In this document: one piece after another, positions 1 through 7,955 of the stretch
Layout: each line of letters starts with the position of its first letter
How positions within the stretch are numbered: the first letter of the stretch is position 1
DNA from: Burkholderiales bacterium
GTDB lineage: Bacteria; Pseudomonadota; Gammaproteobacteria; Burkholderiales; Burkholderiaceae_C
Assembly (NCBI GenBank): GCA_016191525.1
Contig: JACPOK010000014.1
Location: 512,014-576,013, forward strand
DNA: 64,000 nt
Direction: 5' to 3'
Program-made: the position numbers and the translations under genes
The notes under the pieces: model-generated
Seen by the model: the letters and a program-made list of their open reading frames with translations, nothing else
Told to the model about the DNA's origin: nothing
Database searches by the model: none

Positions 1-230
1 CCGGGGATCTTGCCGGCGGCATAGGTCTTCTCGATGTAGTCCACCGTGAGGGGGAAGAAATCCTGGCCGGGCTTGGCCGACTTGGAAGCGGCCACGGTGC
101 ACAGCACCACGGTGCCTTCGATGTCAACGACAACGGCGCCGGAAGCCTGGCGCGCGATCTCGCCGGTTTCCATGACGACCTTGTGCTGGCCCCACTGGAA
201 GGTCTTGGTGATCTTGTTGAAGATGCTCAT
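1..230 (-). CDS. pnp: Polyribonucleotide nucleotidyltransferase, N-terminal part (cut by window edge)
   Basis: Only the first ~76 codons lie in the window; the gene continues past position 1. The visible protein begins [14 protein letters not shown] and continues through [14 protein letters not shown] and DFFPLTVDY, the opening of the first RNase PH domain of PNPase. PNPase is the phosphorolytic 3'-5' exoribonuclease of the degradosome. The ATG is at 228-230 on the minus strand, preceded by a purine-rich stretch (GAAAGAGAG). It follows rpsO in the usual rpsO-pnp order, with a terminator and a long hairpin between them. The identification is secure; the completeness of the rest cannot be judged. 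Confidence 0.93.
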   Translation of the reverse strand, partial: MSIFNKITKTFQWGQHKVVMETGEIARQASGAVVVDIEGTVVLCTVAASKSAKPGQDFFPLTVDYIEKTYAAGKIP

Positions 231-287
231 GTCTTGCTCTCTTTCTTCTCGGTTTTAAGGGCGGAGCGACAGGGCTGGAAACGATGC

Positions 288-324
288 CATTCCAGAAGAA
301 ACCCGGCGGGTTGCTTGTGGAATG
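288..324 (-). promoter_or_regulatory. pnp leader hairpin
   Basis: Two nested inverted repeats lie between rpsO and pnp. The outer arms are CATTCCA (288-294) and TGGAATG (318-324); the inner arms are AACCC (300-304) and GGGTT (308-312). They are separated by a symmetrical 5/5 internal loop. No T-tract follows, so this is not a terminator. In E. coli the pnp leader forms a hairpin cut by RNase III that serves PNPase autoregulation; the same role here is inferred from position only. Confidence 0.5.
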
Positions 325-361
325 ACACAGCGCGTTTGCAGTTCTTGCCGTCTCCGAAGTG

Positions 362-398
362 AAAAACGCCTGAGCTAGCGGGCTAACTCAGGCGTTCT
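362..398 (-). terminator. Intrinsic terminator after rpsO
   Basis: The arms AACGCCTGAG (365-374) and CTCAGGCGTT (387-396) are perfect complements. Read on the minus strand, the stem is followed directly by a T-rich tail. It begins about 16 bases past the rpsO stop codon. Some readthrough into pnp is expected from other bacteria. Confidence 0.85.
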
Positions 399-413
399 TG
401 CTTTCAAATGTTC

Positions 414-680
414 TTACTTGCGCAGGCCCAGCTTGGCGATCAGCGCGGTGTAACGCTCGGCGTCCTTGTCCTTCAGGTAGGTCAGGAGGCTCTTGCGGCG
501 GTTCACCATGCGCAGCAGGCCGCGGCGGCCGTGGTGGTCCTTGGCGTGCGTCTTGAAGTGCGGGGTGAGCTCGTTGATGCGTGCCGTGAGCAGTGCGACT
601 TGCACTTCGGGGCTGCCGGTGTCGGTTGCGCTGCGCGCATTGGCCTTGACGACGTCGGCCTTGATGGAGGAGGCGATCAT
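414..680 (-). CDS. rpsO: 30S ribosomal protein S15
   Basis: The protein has 88 residues against 89 in E. coli. It shows the conserved S15 core: the [14 protein letters not shown] segment, [11 protein letters not shown], and the [15 protein letters not shown] helix that contacts 16S rRNA. S15 nucleates assembly of the central domain of the 30S subunit and binds helices 20-22 of 16S rRNA. The gene is monocistronic up to its terminator, then followed by pnp. A TATAAT hexamer on the minus strand at 760-765 is a plausible -10 element; no good -35 was seen. Confidence 0.97.
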   Translation of the reverse strand: MIASSIKADVVKANARSATDTGSPEVQVALLTARINELTPHFKTHAKDHHGRRGLLRMVNRRKSLLTYLKDKDAERYTALIAKLGLRK

Positions 681-759
681 TGTGTTTCCTGGTGGGTTGC
701 AACTTGCGCTGGGACTGGAGGGGCCCCAACGTGCGCTCTGCGAAATGCAAAGCCTTGGA

Positions 760-765
760 ATTATA
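760..765 (-). promoter_or_regulatory. Candidate rpsO -10 element
   Basis: TATAAT on the minus strand, 80 bases before the rpsO ATG, in the only A+T-rich patch of the interval. No recognisable -35 hexamer at 16-18 bases, so only the -10 is claimed. Confidence 0.45.
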
Positions 766-780
766 GCCCGAAAGGCGTTT

Positions 781-1959
781 TCAGGCCTTCTGGCGGTCCA
801 GCCAGGCCCTCAGCCGCTCCACTCCCAGCGCCAGCCGGGCCGGGTCCTTGGAGGCAAAGCACCAGCGCAGCCAGCCCTGGGCCTCGGGCGCAAAGGCATT
901 GCCGGGGGCCAGGCCGATGCCGGCCTCGGCCACCAGCCGCTTGGCCAGGGCCAGGGCATCGTCGAAGCCGTGAAGCCTGAAAAAGGCGTACATCCCGCCC
1001 CGGGCCGCCTCCACCTGCACCCCGGGCACGGCCTGCAGCAGCGGCACCAGCGTGTCACGGCAGAGCTTGAGGTGTGCCACCACCCGGGGCGTCACCTCAT
1101 CTGTGCGCTGCAGCGCCACGATGCCGGCGCGCTGGGTGAACACGCTGGCACAGGAGGTATTGAATTCCAGCAGCTTGCCCATGTGGTGGGTCAGTGCGGG
1201 CGGCATCACCAGCCAGCCCAGGCGCCAACCCGTCATGAGGAAGCTCTTGGAGAAGCTGTGCACCACCACCAGCCGGTCATCCGGCTCGGCCAGGTCCAGG
1301 AAGCTGGGGGCGCAGCGGTTGGCCGTCGGCTCGTAGTACAGGCGCTCATAGACCTCGTCGGCCAGGATCCAGGTGCCGGTTTCGCGGCAGTGGTCCAGGA
1401 TGAGCTGCTGCTCCTCGCGGCCCAGCGTCCAGCCGGTCGGGTTGTTGGGTGCGTTGACGATCAGCAGTTTGGTGGCGGGCGTGATGGCGGCCAGCAGCGC
1501 CTGCACGTCCAGCACCCAGCTGCCGCCCTGCGCCACGAGCGATACGCGCTTGAGCTTCGCGCCCATGATCGCCGGCTGCGCCGTCAGGTTCGGCCACACC
1601 GGCGTGACGGCGACCACCTCGTCGCCCGCGTCCACCAGCGCCTGCACCGCCAGCATCAGCGCGTTGACGCCGCCGGAAGTAATGGCCAGCCGGTCGCTGC
1701 TGATCTCGCCGTGCAGCGAGCTCATGTAGTCGGCCACTGCTTCACGCAGCTCGGGCAGGCCCAGGTTGTGCGAATAGAAGGTCTCGCCCTTTTGCAGCGA
1801 ATCGATCGCCGCCTGGCGGATGAATTCGGGCGTGACTTCGTCGCTTTCACCGAACCAGAAGGCCAGCACGTCGCTGCGCCCCATGCCGGCGTTGGCGACT
1901 TCGCGGATCTTCGATTCTTCGAGGTTGACGAGGGTTTGGCGCATCGCCTGGATTGTCAC
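781..1959 (-). CDS. PLP-dependent aminotransferase, class I/II
   Basis: A 392-residue fold-type I aminotransferase. Visible signatures are NAPNNPTG (169-176), the PLP-phenol-contacting DEVY (201-204) and the Schiff-base lysine K238 in SFSKS. W/RLGW after the lysine and the RWCF motif near the end are also typical. The family transfers an amino group from an amino acid to a 2-oxoacid; the substrate cannot be read from sequence. The GTG start overlaps the stop of the upstream substrate-binding protein by 4 bases (GTGA), suggesting translational coupling. An in-frame ATG five codons later (1942-1944) is an alternative start. The binding protein and this enzyme may act on the same compound, but no permease genes are next to them. 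Confidence 0.88.
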   Translation of the reverse strand: MTIQAMRQTLVNLEESKIREVANAGMGRSDVLAFWFGESDEVTPEFIRQAAIDSLQKGETFYSHNLGLPELREAVADYMSSLHGEISSDRLAITSGGVNALMLAVQALVDAGDEVVAVTPVWPNLTAQPAIMGAKLKRVSLVAQGGSWVLDVQALLAAITPATKLLIVNAPNNPTGWTLGREEQQLILDHCRETGTWILADEVYERLYYEPTANRCAPSFLDLAEPDDRLVVVHSFSKSFLMTGWRLGWLVMPPALTHHMGKLLEFNTSCASVFTQRAGIVALQRTDEVTPRVVAHLKLCRDTLVPLLQAVPGVQVEAARGGMYAFFRLHGFDDALALAKRLVAEAGIGLAPGNAFAPEAQGWLRWCFASKDPARLALGVERLRAWLDRQKA

Positions 1960-3227
1960 GCAGGCCGCGCCATCCTGCAGGTGGTGGGCATTTCAGCCTG
2001 CGCGGCCGGCACGGTCTTGATGACGCGGAAGCCGTAGCCCGAACCCTCCACGTCGAACTTCACGCCGGGCGTGCCCTGCCGGTCCATCACGCCCACCACC
2101 AGCGGCTGCTGGAACTGATGGTCCGATGCGCGCATGGTGCCCGTCTGGGAGGAAAAAGTGACCGCGGAGCGCTCCAGCTGTGCTGCGACTGCTATCGGAT
2201 CTGTAGCACCCGCCTTTTCCAGCGCCTGCGCCAGCGCCTCGATCATGAGCTGCAGCCGCATGTGCACATAGTCGTCCTCCGGGCGCGGGTAGCGCTGGCG
2301 GAAGGCCTTGTAGAAGGCTTCGCTCTGCGGCGTGGCGACGTTGGGCAGCCAGTCGGCCACCGCGATCACGCGGCCCAAGCCGGCCTCGCCGATCGCGGCC
2401 GGCGCGCCCAGCGCGTTGCCGTAGAAGGTGTAGAACTTGCCGTCGAAGCCCACCTCGCGCGCGGCCTTCACCAGCAGCGTGAGGTCGTTGCTGAAGTTGC
2501 CGGTGATCACCGCGTCGGCGCCGCTGGCCTTGATCTTGGTGGCGTAGGGCGCGAAGTCCTTGATGCGCATCAGAGGGTGCAGCTCGTCGCCCACGATGCG
2601 CACGTCGGGCCGCTGCGCGGCCAGCTGCCTGCGCGCCTCGCGCAGCACGGCATGGCCGAAGCTGTAGTCCTGGCCCAGCAGGTAGGCAGACTTCACGCCC
2701 GTGTCAGCCTGCAGCACCGACATCAGCGCGGCCATGCGCATGTCGGCATGGGCATCGAAGCGGAAGTGCCAGAAGCTGCACTTCTCGTTGGTGAGGATGG
2801 GGTCCACCGCCGAATAGTTCAGGAACAGCACGCGCTGCGCCGGCTCGCGCTCGTTGTGCTTGTTGATGGCCTCGATCAGCGCGGCGGCGACGGCGGACGA
2901 GTTGCCCTGCAGGATGATGCGTGCGCCGTCGTCGATGGCCGAGCGCAGCGCCGCCAGCGCTTCCTCGATCTGGCCCTTGCTGTCGTAGCGCACCAGCTGC
3001 AGCGGCCGACGGCCCTGCGCCAGCTTCACGCCGCCGCGCTCGTTGACGCGCTCCACCGCCCACACCAGGTTGCGGAACACCGACTCGCCGCCGTTGGCGT
3101 TGCCGCCGGAAAAGCCCTCGATCATCGCCAGCTTGACGGGGGCGGCGCCGGGCTGGGCCAGCGCGAGGGCGGGAAGAAATAAAGCTGCTCCCAGCGATTT
3201 CAAGAGGTGGCGGCGCGGATTTTTCAT
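1956..3227 (-). CDS. ABC transporter periplasmic substrate-binding protein, type I (Peripla_BP_6)
   Basis: A 423-residue protein that starts with a signal peptide (MKNPRRHLLKSLGAALFLP, cleavage near ALAQ). The mature part has the branched-chain amino acid/amide binding-protein layout, with IEGFSGGNANGGE near the ligand pocket and VNERGGVKLAQGRRPLQLV after it. It would capture a small solute in the periplasm. The ATG at 3225-3227 was chosen because it places the signal peptide at the N-terminus; a longer open frame upstream has no such logic and overlaps the divergent hsp20 gene. The gene is directly coupled to the aminotransferase. One copy of the GCTAT-N7-RTAGC dyad lies inside it. No membrane or ATPase components are seen nearby. 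Confidence 0.82.
   Translation of the reverse strand: MKNPRRHLLKSLGAALFLPALALAQPGAAPVKLAMIEGFSGGNANGGESVFRNLVWAVERVNERGGVKLAQGRRPLQLVRYDSKGQIEEALAALRSAIDDGARIILQGNSSAVAAALIEAINKHNEREPAQRVLFLNYSAVDPILTNEKCSFWHFRFDAHADMRMAALMSVLQADTGVKSAYLLGQDYSFGHAVLREARRQLAAQRPDVRIVGDELHPLMRIKDFAPYATKIKASGADAVITGNFSNDLTLLVKAAREVGFDGKFYTFYGNALGAPAAIGEAGLGRVIAVADWLPNVATPQSEAFYKAFRQRYPRPEDDYVHMRLQLMIEALAQALEKAGATDPIAVAAQLERSAVTFSSQTGTMRASDHQFQQPLVVGVMDRQGTPGVKFDVEGSGYGFRVIKTVPAAQAEMPTTCRMARPA
2191..2207. repeat. GCTAT-N7-RTAGC dyad, copy 1
   Basis: Reads GCTAT-CGGATCT-GTAGC, in frame within the substrate-binding protein gene, in an A+T-richer patch. One of five strict copies in the window. Confidence 0.6.
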
Positions 3228-3327
3228 TGATTGTTTTCCCTTGAAAAAGGTGCCGCTGGGCACAGATGGTGTGCATGCGGCGCTCGTGTTGAAAGCCGCG
3301 CAGTTTACTTGTCCAAAGGAGCCCACC

Positions 3328-3708
3328 ATGTTTTTCGCACCCGTTGTCCGCAGCCGCGCTGCCGCCCCCTCCTTCCGTTCGTTTGACCGCAGCTTCGAGC
3401 GCTTCGTCAACGAAGCCTTCTTCACGCCGGGCGCCGCCGGCTTCAAGGTCGAACAGGACGACAAGGCCTGGACCGTCACGCTGGACGTGCCCGGCATCGC
3501 CCGTGAAGACCTGGCCATCAACATCGAAGGCGCCATCGTGCGCATCGAGACCAGGGCCGAAGCCAAGCGCCAGTACAAGGCCGCCTACGAGCTGCCCCAG
3601 GACATCGACGCCGCCAACACCAGCGCCAGGCTGGAAAACGGCGTGCTGGTGCTGACCCTGGCCAAGCTGGTGCCGGTCAGCAACGTCAAGAGCATCGAGA
3701 TCAAATAA
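3328..3708 (+). CDS. Hsp20/alpha-crystallin family small heat-shock-like protein
   Basis: A 126-residue protein with an alpha-crystallin domain from about residue 43: [21 protein letters not shown], then the [14 protein letters not shown] motif that ends the domain in the family (A-x-x-x-N-G-V-L). These ATP-independent holdases bind unfolding proteins. The N-terminal arm is short, and the segment between the two motifs is shorter than in IbpA. The ATG follows an AAAGGAG ribosome-binding site (3315-3321). The 3' end overlaps tsaD convergently by 8 bases. A CTTGAAA heptamer at 3240-3246 resembles a sigma-32 -35 element, but no matching -10 was found. Confidence 0.82.
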   Translation: MFFAPVVRSRAAAPSFRSFDRSFERFVNEAFFTPGAAGFKVEQDDKAWTVTLDVPGIAREDLAINIEGAIVRIETRAEAKRQYKAAYELPQDIDAANTSARLENGVLVLTLAKLVPVSNVKSIEIK

Positions 3709-4741
3709 GCGCCGACAGCTCGGCCAGCGGCCACCGCGGTTTCACGTCGAAGGCGTAAACCCCGGTGGCCGCCTGCATTCCGGATTGCAGGCGCATCGCG
3801 GCGGCCATGGCGATCATGGCGCCGTTGTCGGTGCACAGGTGCAACTCGGGGTAGTGCACGCGCACGCGGCGCTTCGCACACTCGGCATCGAGCTGTTCGC
3901 GCAGCAGCCGGTTGGCGCCCACGCCGCCCGCCACCACCACGCGCTGCAGGCCGGTGGCGTCCAGCGCGGCCAGCGTTTTCTTCACCAGCACTTCCACAAT
4001 TGCGGCTTCGGTTGAAGCGGCCAGGTCGGCCTTGCGCGCTTCCAGTTCATCGCCCAGCTTCTTGGCCTGCGTGAGCACCGCCGTCTTCAGCCCGGCAAAC
4101 GAGAAATCCAGGTCGCCGCTGCGCAGCAGCGGGCGCGGCAGCTTGAACGCCGTGGCGCTGCCCTGCTGCGCCAGTTTCGACAGCGCCGGCCCGCCGGGGT
4201 AGCCCAGGCCCATCAGTTTGGCCGACTTGTCAAAGGCCTCGCCGGCGGCGTCGTCTATCGTTTCACCGAGCAATTCATACCGGCCCACCCCCTCCACCCG
4301 CATCAGTTGCGTGTGGCCGCCGGACACCAGCAGCGCGACAAAGGGAAATTGCGGCGGGTCGGCGCTGAGGAAGGGCGACAGCAAATGGCCTTCCAGGTGG
4401 TGCACGCCCAGCACCGGCTTGCGCAGGGCCGCGCCCAGGGCGCAGGCAACGCCGGCGCCCACCAGCAGCGCGCCCGCCAGCCCCGGGCCGCGGGTGTAGG
4501 CCACCACGTCAACTTCATCCAGCCCGCGCCCGCTGTCCTGCAGCACTTTTTCGGTCAGCGGCAGCACGCGGCGGATATGATCGCGGCTCGCGAGTTCGGG
4601 CACCACGCCCCCGTAGGCCTGGTGCATGTCGATCTGGCTGTGAAGGGCGTGCGCGAGCAGCACAGGCGCCTGGGCGCCATGCACCTGCACCACGGCAACA
4701 CCCGTTTCATCGCATGACGATTCAATTCCCAGCACCAGCAT
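3701..4741 (-). CDS. tsaD: tRNA N6-adenosine threonylcarbamoyltransferase
   Basis: A 346-residue Kae1/TsaD protein. It starts [18 protein letters not shown], the ASKHA phosphate-1 motif. The metal ligands are in HHLEGH (H115 and H119), and the SGGHTQL and [10 protein letters not shown] motifs follow. With TsaB and TsaE it transfers threonylcarbamoyl from TC-AMP to A37 of ANN-decoding tRNAs. Length matches the family (about 340). It is convergent with hsp20 and divergent from nasT with 77 bases between them. Confidence 0.97.
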   Translation of the reverse strand: MLVLGIESSCDETGVAVVQVHGAQAPVLLAHALHSQIDMHQAYGGVVPELASRDHIRRVLPLTEKVLQDSGRGLDEVDVVAYTRGPGLAGALLVGAGVACALGAALRKPVLGVHHLEGHLLSPFLSADPPQFPFVALLVSGGHTQLMRVEGVGRYELLGETIDDAAGEAFDKSAKLMGLGYPGGPALSKLAQQGSATAFKLPRPLLRSGDLDFSFAGLKTAVLTQAKKLGDELEARKADLAASTEAAIVEVLVKKTLAALDATGLQRVVVAGGVGANRLLREQLDAECAKRRVRVHYPELHLCTDNGAMIAMAAAMRLQSGMQAATGVYAFDVKPRWPLAELSALI

Positions 4742-4791
4742 CCGGCGAGTTTAGGTGAACCCCTCTTTCCCCCGCGCCGCCGGGGCCTGGC

Positions 4792-4807
4792 TGGCCCGAA
4801 TCTTGCG
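4792..4807 (+). promoter_or_regulatory. Possible sigma-54 promoter before nasT
   Basis: TGGCCC-N5-TTGCG keeps the invariant GG (-24) and GC (-12) at correct spacing, but the start codon at 4819 lies only 12 bases after the -12 element. The transcript would be almost leaderless, so this is a weak call. Confidence 0.3.
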
Positions 4808-4818
4808 CCATCTGGCTC

Positions 4819-5445
4819 ATGACTGAGCCATTGCGAATCGTGGTCGTGGCGCCCGACCTGGTGGTCAGCGATCTCACCGACGACCATGCCCTGGAACAGG
4901 CCGAGCGTTCCCGCAGCCTGCGCATCGGCCTGCTTGAAAACGGCTTCAACCTCATCGCCAGCCTGCCCGCGGACGTGTTCCTTGCCGAGCGCATTGCCCA
5001 GCTGCAACCCGACCTGATCATCGTGGACGCGGAAAGCGCGGCACGCGACGCGCTGGAGCACGTCGTGATGGCCACCCGCGATGAGCGGCGGCCCATAGTG
5101 ATGTTCACCAACGACAACGACACCAGCCACGTGAAGGCGGCGGTGGCAGCGGGCGTGTCGGCCTACATCGTGGCCGGGCTGGCGCCCGAACGCATCCGCC
5201 CCATTCTCGACGTGGCCATGGCGCGGTTCCAGCATGAGGAAGAACTGCGCCGCGAACTTGCCGACGCACGCTCCGAGCTCAGCCAGCGCAAGGTGATCGA
5301 CCGCGCCAAGGGGCTTCTGATGCAGCGCCAGGGCCTGAGTGAGCAGCAGGCCTTCGAGAAGCTGCGCAAGGCGGCGATGGACCGGGGCCTGAAACTCGCC
5401 GAAGTGGCGCAGCGCATCCTCGACGCAGCCGACCTGCTGGGCTGA
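4819..5445 (+). CDS. nasT: NasT-type ANTAR antitermination regulator
   Basis: A 208-residue two-domain protein: a receiver-like domain (about 5-130) and a C-terminal ANTAR RNA-binding domain (about 145-205, DRAKGLLMQRQGLSE and AFEKLRKAAM). NasT proteins bind paired hairpins in nitrate-assimilation leaders and prevent termination. Exactly such a leader lies downstream at 5603-5712. The receiver looks degenerate: the first-strand acidic pair is reduced (VVVAPD), D70 remains, and the conserved lysine position reads YIVAG (V118). This fits the known family, in which NasT is gated by the NasS protein, not by phosphorylation. No signal-less NasS homologue is seen in the window. There is no clear ribosome-binding site before the ATG. 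Confidence 0.9.
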   Translation: MTEPLRIVVVAPDLVVSDLTDDHALEQAERSRSLRIGLLENGFNLIASLPADVFLAERIAQLQPDLIIVDAESAARDALEHVVMATRDERRPIVMFTNDNDTSHVKAAVAAGVSAYIVAGLAPERIRPILDVAMARFQHEEELRRELADARSELSQRKVIDRAKGLLMQRQGLSEQQAFEKLRKAAMDRGLKLAEVAQRILDAADLLG

Positions 5446-5466
5446 AGTGCATGCCGTTGGTGCGGC

Positions 5467-5481
5467 GCACAAAAGCGGTGC
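5467..5481 (+). promoter_or_regulatory. NtrC-like upstream site
   Basis: GCAC-N7-GTGC, embedded in a longer GGCGCAC/GTGCGCC inverted repeat, matches the NtrC consensus spacing (GCACY-N5-RGTGC). It sits about 95 bases upstream of the sigma-54 promoter at 5575-5590, a normal enhancer distance. Confidence 0.45.
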
Positions 5482-5538
5482 GCCAGCGCAGCTTCCGGGA
5501 AGAAAACCGGTGTAGCGAGCGCCAGTCATGCACAGGGC

Positions 5539-5555
5539 GCTATTAAAAGTATAGC
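5539..5555. repeat. GCTAT-N7-RTAGC dyad, copy 2
   Basis: Reads GCTAT-TAAAAGT-ATAGC, with arms extending by GC on both sides to a 21-base palindrome (5537-5557). It is the only intergenic copy, lying just upstream of the sigma-54 promoter, so it could also be a protein-binding site. Confidence 0.6.
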
Positions 5556-5574
5556 GCGCTCCCGCCATGGAGCC

Positions 5575-5590
5575 TGGCACGGCACTTGCT
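5575..5590 (+). promoter_or_regulatory. Sigma-54 promoter of the nrtABC operon
   Basis: TGGCAC-GGCAC-TTGCT matches the -24/-12 consensus (TGGCAC-N5-TTGCW) without a mismatch. The predicted transcription start, about 12 bases past the -12 GC, falls near 5600, immediately before the first ANTAR hairpin. Nitrogen-limitation control through NtrC is the expected regime. Confidence 0.85.
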
Positions 5591-5602
5591 CATACCTTTC
5601 GT

Positions 5603-5658
5603 ATAAACCAATGACGGTTTGTTGGCCACCCGCTTCAACGGCGAAGTTGTGGTGGCCA
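5603..5658 (+). ncRNA. ANTAR-target two-hairpin leader (P1-P2)
   Basis: P1 (5603-5622) has stem ATAAACC/GGTTTGT with one wobble and the hexaloop AATGAC. P2 (5623-5658) has lower stem TGGCCACC/GGTGGCCA and upper stem CTTC/GAAG with the hexaloop AACGGC. Both hexaloops carry A at position 1 and G at position 4, the known requirement for ANTAR protein binding. The terminator follows 8 bases later. With nasT just upstream, this is the RNA that NasT should bind to allow transcription into nrtA. Confidence 0.85.
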
Positions 5659-5661
5659 CAC

Positions 5662-5712
5662 GGACGAAGGCGTCCCCACCAACACTCTGTGTTGCGTGCG
5701 GACGCCTTTTTT
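5662..5712 (+). terminator. Regulated leader terminator before nrtA
   Basis: Arms AAGGCGTCC (5667-5675) and GGACGCCTT (5700-5708), with an inner AACAC/GTGTT hairpin, are followed by six T (5707-5712). The left arm can instead pair locally as GGACG-AAGG-CGTCC (5662-5675), which would disrupt the terminator. This gives a built-in alternative fold for antitermination. Confidence 0.85.
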
Positions 5713-5746
5713 GTTGCCTTTTTCGTTGCCTGGAGATGTGCCTGTG

Positions 5747-6991
5747 ATGACCGACCTGCTCAAAACCAAACTTTCCCGCCGCGCGGTGCTGCAAGCCGCC
5801 GCTGTCGGCGCCGTGGGCGTATCGCCCGCGCTGCGCTCAGTGGTGTACGCCCAGGGCTCGGACAAGCCGGAGAAGGAAGAGGTCAAGATCGGCTTCATCC
5901 CGCTGACGGATTGCGCCAGCGTGGTGATGGCCTCGGTGCTGGGCATCGACAAGAAGTACGGCGTCAAGATCATCCCGACCAAGGAAGCCTCCTGGGCCGG
6001 CGTGCGCGACAAGCTTGTGAACGGCGAACTGGACTTCGCCCACGTGCTGTACGGCCTGGTCTACGGCGTGCACATGGGCACCTCGGGTCCCAAGAAGGAC
6101 ATGGCCGTCCTGATGACGCTCAACAACAACGGGCAGGCCATCACGCTTTCCAAGAAGCTGGCCGACAAGGGCGCCGTGGACGGCGCCGGCCTGGCCAAGC
6201 TGATGGCGGCTGAAAAGCGCGAATACACCTTCGCCCAGACATTCCCCACCGGCACCCACGCGATGTGGCTTTACTACTGGCTGGCGGCCAACGGCATCAA
6301 CCCGATGAAGGACGCCAAGGTCATCACCGTGCCGCCGCCCCAGATGGTGGCCAACATGCGCGTCGGCAACATGGACGGCTTCTGCGTGGGCGAGCCCTGG
6401 GGCCACCGCGCCATCATCGACGGCATCGGCGTCACCGCGGTCACCACGCAGGACATCTGGAAGGACCACCCCGAGAAGGTGCTGGGCACCTCGGCCGAAT
6501 TTGTCAAGAAAAACCCCAACACCGCGCGCGCGGTAACGGCGGCGATCCTGGAGGCGGGCAAGTGGATCGACGCCAGCCTGGGCAACAAGCAGAAGATGGC
6601 TGAAACCATCGCTGACAAGAGCTACGTCAACACCAGCGTGGACGCGATCAACCAGCGCATCCTGGGCCGCTACCAGAACGGCATGGGCAAGACCTGGGAC
6701 GACCAGAACTACATGAAGTTCTACAACGACGGCGCCGTCAACTTCCCCTACCTGTCCGACGGCATGTGGTTCATCACCCAGCACAAGCGCTGGGGGCTGA
6801 TCAAGGACCACCCCGACTACCTGGCGATCGCAAAGCAGATCAACCACATCGACGTCTACAAGCAGGCCGCCACCGCGACCAAGACGCCCGTGCCCAAGGA
6901 GCCGATGCGCAACTCCAAACTCCTGGACGGCGTCGTCTGGGACGGCAAGGACCCGAAGAAGTATGCCGATTCATTCAAGGTCCACGCCTGA
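5747..6991 (+). CDS. nrtA: Nitrate ABC transporter substrate-binding protein, NrtA/CmpA family
   Basis: A 414-residue protein with a twin-arginine signal: R11-R12 in SRRAVLQ followed by a hydrophobic stretch to VVYAQG. The mature part shows IGFIPLTDCASVVMAS, the N-terminal lobe of the NrtA/CmpA fold, and DGFCVGEPWGHRA later on. It would bind nitrate (or nitrite) and deliver it to NrtBC. The Tat signal distinguishes it from the cytosolic relative NasS. The ATG at 5747 is preferred because it places the RR motif near the N-terminus; upstream codons belong to the leader. Two further starts (GTG 5744, GTG 5738 region) are less likely. NrtB follows after 22 bases. Confidence 0.92.
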   Translation: MTDLLKTKLSRRAVLQAAAVGAVGVSPALRSVVYAQGSDKPEKEEVKIGFIPLTDCASVVMASVLGIDKKYGVKIIPTKEASWAGVRDKLVNGELDFAHVLYGLVYGVHMGTSGPKKDMAVLMTLNNNGQAITLSKKLADKGAVDGAGLAKLMAAEKREYTFAQTFPTGTHAMWLYYWLAANGINPMKDAKVITVPPPQMVANMRVGNMDGFCVGEPWGHRAIIDGIGVTAVTTQDIWKDHPEKVLGTSAEFVKKNPNTARAVTAAILEAGKWIDASLGNKQKMAETIADKSYVNTSVDAINQRILGRYQNGMGKTWDDQNYMKFYNDGAVNFPYLSDGMWFITQHKRWGLIKDHPDYLAIAKQINHIDVYKQAATATKTPVPKEPMRNSKLLDGVVWDGKDPKKYADSFKVHA

Positions 6992-7013
6992 AATCCCCCA
7001 CCAGGAGAACACC

Positions 7014-7955
7014 ATGGTCAGTGCCGTGTTTCATTCCCCGCTCGACAAGTCCGTCGCCGCGCCCCTGCTGCAGGCCCGCGAGGTACAGCTGTCGGTGAAG
7101 ACCGTGGCGGCCAACGCTTCGGTCGCGCCCGCCGCCGTGGCCGAGGCGCCCGCGCCGTTCAAGCCCTCGTTCGACTGGCGGGGCCTGTGGCTGAAGGTGC
7201 TGCCGCCGGTCTTCGGCATGGGCCTGCTGGTCGGCCTGTGGGCGCTGATCTCTCTCAAGAGCACCAGCGGATTTCCCTCGCCGATCGAGACCTTCAAGCA
7301 GGCGATCGAAGTGTTCAGCGACCCCTTCTATTCCAAGGGGCCCAACGACCAGGGCATCGGCTGGAACGTGCTGTCCTCGCTCAAGCGCGTGGCCATGGGC
7401 TTTGGCCTCGCGGCCATCGTCGGCATCCCGGCGGGCTTCCTGATCGGCCGCTTCACCTTCCTGTCGCGGATGTTCAACCCGCTGATCAGCCTGCTGCGCC
7501 CGGTCTCGCCGCTGGCCTGGCTGCCGATCGGGCTGATGGTGTTCAAGGGCGCCAACCCGGCCGCCATCTGGACCATCTTCATCTGCTCCATCTGGCCCAT
7601 GATCATCAATACCGCGGTGGGCGTTCAGCGCGTGCCCAGCGACTACATGAACGTGGCGCGCGTGCTCAATCTTTCCGAATGGAAGATCGTCACCAAGATC
7701 CTGTTCCCCGCCGTGCTGCCCTACATGCTCACCGGCGTGCGCCTGGCCGTGGGCACCGCCTGGCTGGTGATCGTGGCCGCCGAGATGCTCACCGGCGGCG
7801 TCGGCATCGGCTTCTGGGTGTGGGACGAGTGGAACAACCTGAACGTCAAGAACATCATCATCGCCATCTTCATGATCGGCATCGTCGGGCTCGTCCTCGA
7901 GTACGCGTTGATCAAGCTGGCCACCGCATTTACTTTCGAAGAGGTGAAGACATGA
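7014..7955 (+). CDS. nrtB: Nitrate ABC transporter permease
   Basis: A 313-residue inner-membrane permease of the BPD_transp_1 family. About 45 hydrophilic, alanine-rich residues precede the first membrane segment (VFGMGLLVGLWALISL). The cytoplasmic EAA-type loop is NVARVLNLSEWKIVTKILFPAVLPYM, which contacts the ATPase. GIGFWVWDEWNNLN near the end is typical of the nitrate/taurine/sulfonate transporter class. An AGGAGA ribosome-binding site lies 5 bases before the ATG. The stop overlaps the nrtC start by 4 bases. Confidence 0.92.
   Translation: MVSAVFHSPLDKSVAAPLLQAREVQLSVKTVAANASVAPAAVAEAPAPFKPSFDWRGLWLKVLPPVFGMGLLVGLWALISLKSTSGFPSPIETFKQAIEVFSDPFYSKGPNDQGIGWNVLSSLKRVAMGFGLAAIVGIPAGFLIGRFTFLSRMFNPLISLLRPVSPLAWLPIGLMVFKGANPAAIWTIFICSIWPMIINTAVGVQRVPSDYMNVARVLNLSEWKIVTKILFPAVLPYMLTGVRLAVGTAWLVIVAAEMLTGGVGIGFWVWDEWNNLNVKNIIIAIFMIGIVGLVLEYALIKLATAFTFEEVKT

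Noticed and set aside
3240..3246. Sigma-32 promoter before hsp20 (CTTGAAA)
   Set aside because: The -35-like heptamer is exact, but no CCCCATNT-like -10 element lies at the right distance.
5611..6213. Alternative reading frame starting in the nrtA leader
   Set aside because: It starts within the ANTAR hairpins and overlaps nrtA in another frame; the product is arginine- and glycine-rich.
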